Assembly: GCA_023853785.1 (NCBI GenBank)
Contig: JAJIRX010000716.1
Coordinates: 1-24,560, forward strand
Source: Psilocybe azurescens
Lineage: Eukaryota; Basidiomycota; Agaricomycetes; Agaricales; Agrocybaceae
Length of the DNA stretch: 24,560 nt
Reading direction: 5' to 3'
Part shown: positions 19,794 through 24,560 of the stretch, piece after piece
How positions within the stretch are numbered: position 1 is the stretch's first letter
Layout of the letters: each line of letters opens with the position of its first letter
The notes under the pieces: generated by a model
What the model was told of the DNA's origin: nothing
The model's database searches: none
What the model saw: only the letters and a program-made list of their open reading frames with translations
Position numbers and translations under genes: made by a program

Positions 19794-21516
19794 ATGTTGA
19801 CGTCGTTAAGGAAAGCGGCCTCATTGGCGCGTGTATGTATTAGTGGCTTCCAATTTATCATTTCTGACTTTTCTATTAGACTGCATCTACAGGTCAGAAG
19901 CGATTCCTGTCAATACATGAATATCAGTCTATGAAGCTTCTCAACGACGTCTGTCTCTTGCCTTTCTTTATTGAATACACATATTGACATGAATCTCAGT
20001 ATGGAATTGCTACTCCGAAAAGCATCGCCGCAAAGACACCTCAAGAAGCTTATGACGTCGCAAAGAATTTTGGTAATACCGTCGACTTGCCGTCCGCAAA
20101 AGTACTTAAAACAAAAATTTCAAAGGGACCAATAATCTCGTAATCAAAGCTCAAGTACTGGCTGGTGGAAGAGGAAAGGGCAAGTTTGACAATGGCTTCC
20201 AAGGTGGCGTTCATATGGTGGACAGGTCAGACAACATTCGAGTGACCTCATCTCTCGCTCATATCACATCTCTCCCTTAACAGTGCCTCACAAGCCCAAG
20301 AAATTGCGGAGAAGATGATTGGCGCCAGTCTCATCACAAAACAGACAGGTGCTGGTGGACGAGTGTGTAATGCCGTTAGTAATAATATTTTTCTATTCAT
20401 GTATTTTAAATGCACATCCTAACCAGAAGCAATTCAGGTTATGCTGGCGGAGCGTAGACAAACTGATCATGAATACTACGTCGCTGTCTTGAATGACCGT
20501 GCCTCTCAAGGAGTTGTACTGGTTGCTTCAGCCCAAGGTGGCATGAACATCGAAGAGGTCGCCGCAAAGATCCAGATGCTATCATCACCACTCCCATTGA
20601 CTTCGAGAAAGGACTGTCAAAAGAAGAGGCTATCGCTATAGCTCAAAAACTTGGTTTCAAGGATGCCGATACCCAGTCGCAGGCAGCGGATATATTCATC
20701 AATTTATACCGTATATTCAAGGAGAAGGATGCAACCCAGATCGAAATTAACCCCATGGCACTTACTGACGGCCAAGTTTTATGGTATATTTTCAATTACT
20801 AAATGCCCGTTCGAGCTTCTCACTTTTCATGCAGCATGGACGCGAAATTCGGCTTCGACGATAATGCTGAGTTCCGTCAAAAGATATCTTTGCTCTTCGT
20901 GATATTTCTCAAGAAGAACCGTCTGAGGTCGAAGCCCAAAAGGCTAATCTTAATTTCATCAAATTGGATGGCAGCATCGGCTGCTTGGTCAATGGTGCCG
21001 GTCTTGCTATGGCTACCATGGATGTGCTCTCTCTCCATGGCGGTAACCCTGCCAACTTCCTTGATGTTGGAGGGTATGTTAATCTCGCTCTCCTTTTCAC
21101 AGTGACTGTGCTGACATGACTGCAGAGGTGCCACTCCTGAAACTGTCAAGAAAGCGTTTGAAATCATCGTTTCTGACCCCAAGGTCAAGAGTATTTTCAT
21201 CAACATCTTTGGTGGTAAGCCTATATGTATTCGCAATCCACATTTTACAATAACATCCTTGAACAGGTATCATGCGATGCGATTATATTGCCGAAGGCGT
21301 CATCAGAGCTGCTAAGGAGCTGGATTTGACAATTCCTCTTATTGTGAGACTGAAAGGTACAAAGGAGGCTGAAGCGAAGAAGTGAGTATGAAATTATAGA
21401 GCAATGGTCATATCTAATCTTCTGTATTCAGGATGATCAAAGATTCAGGCCTGAAGATTATTCCATTCGACAGCCTAGATGAAGCTGCCGAGCAGGCTGT
21501 CCAATTGGCCGTTTAG
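19794..21516 (+). CDS. LSC2: succinyl-CoA ligase beta subunit, mitochondrial, with two apparent frameshifts
   Basis: This TCA-cycle subunit binds nucleotide and, with the alpha subunit, converts succinyl-CoA and NDP to succinate and NTP in the mitochondrial matrix. The presequence [20 protein letters not shown] is followed by [40 protein letters not shown] (ATP-grasp), [80 protein letters not shown] and a normal C-terminus. Ten exons: 19794-19832, 19880-19948, 20000-20072, 20126-20225, 20284-20374, 20438-20783, 20835-21073, 21126-21214, 21267-21381 and 21432-21516, all GT-AG. One base is lacking at 20566-20569 (before [11 protein letters not shown]) and one at 20879-20883 (before DIFALRDIS). 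Downstream similarity then continues in the shifted frame. About 430 residues. ATP versus GTP specificity cannot be told. Confidence 0.95.
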
Positions 21517-21689
21517 AATATTAGATGCACTCGACTATATTAATCACTCTCATAACTTTTTATGCAACGGCAAAAATCGTTGTGATATAACATAAACGAA
21601 GACAGCATATACCGTAAGAAAACAATAAGTAACAAAAAGCTAGAAAGACAGTGTACAGCGATTCGGGAGGCGAAGGCGGAGCAGATCAT

Positions 21690-24560
21690 TCACCAAGATG
21701 GCCTGACGAAGGACTGCGCAGGGGCGAGATTGAACCCGTTATGTGATGGTTGGTGATGTCCATTGTGCGTTGTATGTTGTTGCTGCTGAGGAGGAGGAGG
21801 GGCTGAAATTTGGCCATTATCTGCACGCGGCTGACCACGGCCAGCTGGAATAGGCATGTAGCCATGATTTTGAGGACTTGGACTGCATGGAGCATTACTG
21901 GACTATTGCCATACATTGCTGACCCAGGGTGGGCATGTGCATTGGACATAACAGGACTCATGACAGGTATGCCACGCCCGCGACCTGCACTCTGTGCTTG
22001 CGGCGTCGCGGGCATCATGTTCGGGGGTGGAGGTTGCGGACCATAGCCGGGCGAAGGATATGCCATCATTTGAGCGGGATATGGAGACACAACAGGGCGC
22101 ATCATGTTACCGTGAGGCTGAGACGAAGGAGGAGGCATGGTCATCCACATTGGTTGGCTGTACAATGGTGTATGGCCATTCAGCTGCATCCTACTCGGAA
22201 CGGGGCTCGAATTCATCGGATGTCCATACATGACGGGAGCTGGCGAGTGGCTCATCATCGGTGAAGGATAAGGAACATAGGCAGGACGCATATTGTTTTG
22301 AGGTGCTGAAGAATACGCATAGTAGCAGTGGTAGGACGAGCTACAGGTGCATGAGTGGATGGGGAGAAAATGCTGCTCTATGTTGTGGCTGACTCGAAGT
22401 CGAGGATGATGTTGGCACTGTTTGAAGGCCCTAGTCACGTCATGAAGCGACATTCGCGAAGGTGCACTGGGCAATGAAGGTGGTGGCGTTTCTCCATCCT
22501 CGGATTTGACATCCTGCAATGTGAACGGTAAAGCAGTCAGATCATCAGCGATGCCTTCTAAAGAATTGACAGCATGCAATCCAGCCTTGTTAGAGGTCTG
22601 AGACCAGACGGCTTTGAGGTGCTCGGGATCGGGGGCTCGCGCAGGAGAGTCTTTCATAGGTAAGCTCACGGAAGACCTACTCCATGATCCTGCAGAATGA
22701 TGGGTAGGAGGCGTTACTGGTACACTCTAGAAGTAATGGTAAGTCGAAAAAATGATAGATTCACTTATAGTAAGACTTACTGATGAGTCCGAGCTCTCAG
22801 CTTTGCCGGGGGCAAAAGTTGGCGCAAGGTCTCCAGCGGACGACGATACCGACTTAACTACCCCATTGGTAATTGGCGCCGGTAATTGGCCTCTCTCCCA
22901 GAGGTAGTCGAGGCGGCGAAGGCGAATGTGGTATTTGGGGGCCGAAACCTCGTCTAACTGACTATCAACGATAAAATTGACTAGCGGTGTCGCATCGGCC
23001 TCAATGATACGAGAGTCGCGACGGAACGCCACAGCAGACCCCGCCGGCATCTTTGGCTGAGCGCGAGATCGGACTGCTGAATTACTGTCGGATTTTGTCG
23101 GAGAATTTTCACTGGACTTAGGAATGGAAGCAACGTGAGTTTCCGGAGGTGTACTGTCTGGAGGAGGTGAACGACTCGTCGTGTTGAGTTCTGCCTGAAA
23201 ATCTACTTTGGCTGGTGAAGGTGTTACCGGGTTTCGCCAAGTAGCGGCACCATCTGCGAGTGGGACGCCCGAACGCACCTGCCCCGTTGATTTTTGTCTG
23301 CGATACAGAGGGTATATTGACTTTAGGTCCTCTACGTCTAGGAAGCACGACTCGGTAATTGATTCTGCCTTTGAAGAAATTAGGTCTGCGGAACAGTACG
23401 TCATTGACCGATAAGTCTCTACGACTCATCTCTGCCACAGGTGGATCAAAGAGAGTATGTCCATGCGAGCCTGGAATGGAGGCCTGAAGAATGCATGTAA
23501 TTGCTTCTTATTAATGGACTCCACAGGACGGAAGACCGATGGAAGACGAAGTACATTGTTGCCTGCTGGCGGAGGTGACATCGGAGGCTGCAGAACTGTT
23601 ACCAAGAATATTTCCTGAGGCTCGTCGCTATCGTCAAATCTGCGCGCCTGAGAGGTGGCGGTACCCAACGATCTCTGAGATTAGTCCGAACAGATATAGG
23701 GGCAGAGGGGTGAGTTGACGAAACTGTGCGCGAGGGCTGCAGGTCTTGATCAGCAGAGTTACTCGGAGAAACTTCTTTCGGTGGTTCGTGTGTTTGCATT
23801 GTAACCAGTACGCCCTTGATTCGGGACATAGCATCATCCAATGCCGACATTGTTGCTTCCTTGTAAAATGCCTGACTGCGGGGAGTTCGTTGAGCACTGG
23901 GATTATGCGGTAGATGTATTGTTTGCCCTCCATCATGATGGCTGAGTGATTCTTTCGTCGAGAACGCGAGGCATCAGGCAAGGACGACTCTTCCCTAGCA
24001 GACGCTTGATCCTTGATGGGGATACACGGTCGCGTGCAAGCAACGAAGCATCGACCTGCTTGATCTCATCAACAACCTGAATTTTATTATCTTCCGGTTT
24101 CAGTGCCGGCGGCTCATTCACTTCTTGTGAGACTTTTCTCCTCCAAGCACTAAAGTCTACCTTGTTCAAGGGTGATATAGATGAGTCGGCCACTGTCGGT
24201 TCCTCAAAGAAATCGCTGGCGACAGGACGTGACGTTCTCGACGATGCGACAGTAGTACTGAGTACCTCTTTGGGACTGTCCGATACAGCCTCAGAAACGT
24301 CTGAAATGCCGACAAATTTGCCCATGTCCGAGAAATCTACAACTTCAAGATCCTCTTTCGAGCCGTCAGCAATGGATTCCACTTGCTCAGCTGCCGAAGG
24401 TCCCGAGGCAATGAAATTAGCAGATACGGAAGGACGGGATTGAATTTGACGAAGTCGAGGAGACATTGGAATAGGATTAGTTCTTGCTCTCCATGATTCG
24501 GTCTGAGTAGCGGGGGACGCGGGTACAGGTGTTGGCCGAGGAGTTGTGGCACTCAATCGT
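21690..24560 (-). CDS. large Ser/Pro-rich uncharacterised protein, 5' end beyond window, many apparent frameshifts
   Basis: Long coding-like segments in different minus frames follow each other from the right edge to TGA at 21690-21692. In order: a Ser/Pro/Thr-rich part with VDFSAWRRKVSQEVNEPPAL; MSALDDAMSRIKGVLVTMQT; RDRWVPPPLRR; DDSDEPQEIFLVTVLQPP; VFRPVESINKKQLHAF; ARMDILSFDPPVAEMSRRDL; FFKGRINYRVVLPRRRGPKV; QPKMPAGSAVAFRRDSRI; PDPEHLKAVWSQTSNKAGLH; SLEGIADDLTALPFTLQDVK; SEDGETPPPSLPSAPSRMSL; then a Pro/Met/Gln-rich low-complexity C-terminus. One clear intron lies at about 22733-22783 (GTAAGT to TTCTAG). At least eight 1-nt shifts are needed (about 24000, 23955, 23650, 23448, 23275, 22430, 22310-22350 and 21905). 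I recognise no domain; I believe similar proteins occur in other basidiomycetes. The composition suggests a disordered scaffold or RNA/regulatory protein, which is inference. Confidence 0.7.

Noticed and set aside
20560..20890. Programmed -1 frameshifting in LSC2: both breaks occur at an AAAG followed by AT, where a -1 slip would restore the Asp frame
   Set aside because: Neither site is a standard slippery heptamer with a visible downstream structure. LSC2 is not known to use recoding, and many unrelated genes here show the same kind of one-base break, so sequence error is simpler.
21810..22264. Plus-strand His/Arg/Trp-rich frames opposite the right-edge gene
   Set aside because: These are antisense shadows of the Pro/Met/Gln-rich coding strand, which has the low-complexity pattern and the matching C-terminus.
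1337..24560. The broken genes as true pseudogenes of a decaying region
   Set aside because: Splice signals, active-site residues and codon patterns are intact throughout and there are no in-frame nonsense changes beyond those caused by the shifts. Essential genes (histone deacetylase, TCA enzyme) are affected equally.

Overview
The window looks like chromosomal DNA from a filamentous basidiomycete fungus, probably an Agaricomycete. Genes are densely interrupted by short GT-AG introns of about 45-110 bases, several with recognisable branch-site-like motifs (CTAAT, CTGAC). Exons can be very small (9, 17, 19 and 20 nt). The proteins are ordinary eukaryotic housekeeping products. I see no bacterial or viral operon, CRISPR array, rRNA, convincing tRNA or intact transposon.

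Layout from left to right: the first codons of an unidentified acidic protein (minus, cut by the left edge); biotin synthase (minus, 1337-2874); a possible small gene (minus, about 3772-4043); a long stretch with no recognisable gene to 6597; a BTG/Tob-domain antiproliferative protein (minus, 6598-7549); ribosomal protein eS27 (plus, 8864-9331); a mostly empty stretch holding a possible small three-exon gene (plus, 11156-11584); a TesB/ACOT8-type acyl-CoA thioesterase with a PKL C-terminus (minus, 11869-13444); the nucleotide-excision-repair protein Rad14/XPA (minus, 14088-15256); a class I RPD3-type histone deacetylase (minus, 15607-17995); a DinB-like four-helix-bundle protein (minus, 18324-19213); the beta subunit of mitochondrial succinyl-CoA ligase (plus, 19794-21516); and a large Ser/Pro-rich uncharacterised protein (minus, 21690 to the right edge). 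The genes do not form a pathway. They are independent housekeeping functions: mitochondrial biotin synthesis and TCA cycle, peroxisomal acyl-CoA hydrolysis, DNA repair, chromatin and translation.

The most important thing to know when using this window is that nearly every conserved gene carries one or more apparent 1-2 nt frameshifts. Most lie in or beside homopolymer runs (missing or extra C, G, A or T), while protein similarity and splice phases continue smoothly on either side. Because this affects eight unrelated recognised or conserved genes (about 20 lesions in roughly 11 kb of coding sequence), I interpret them as sequencing or assembly indels, not as real gene decay. The eS27 gene is the only recognised multi-exon gene read without a break. 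CDS coordinates below span start to stop codon including introns. I did not find a convincing new molecular system. The most interesting biology is in exon architecture (microexons, a probable GC-AG intron, a hairpin over a splice donor) and in two or three unrecognised proteins.
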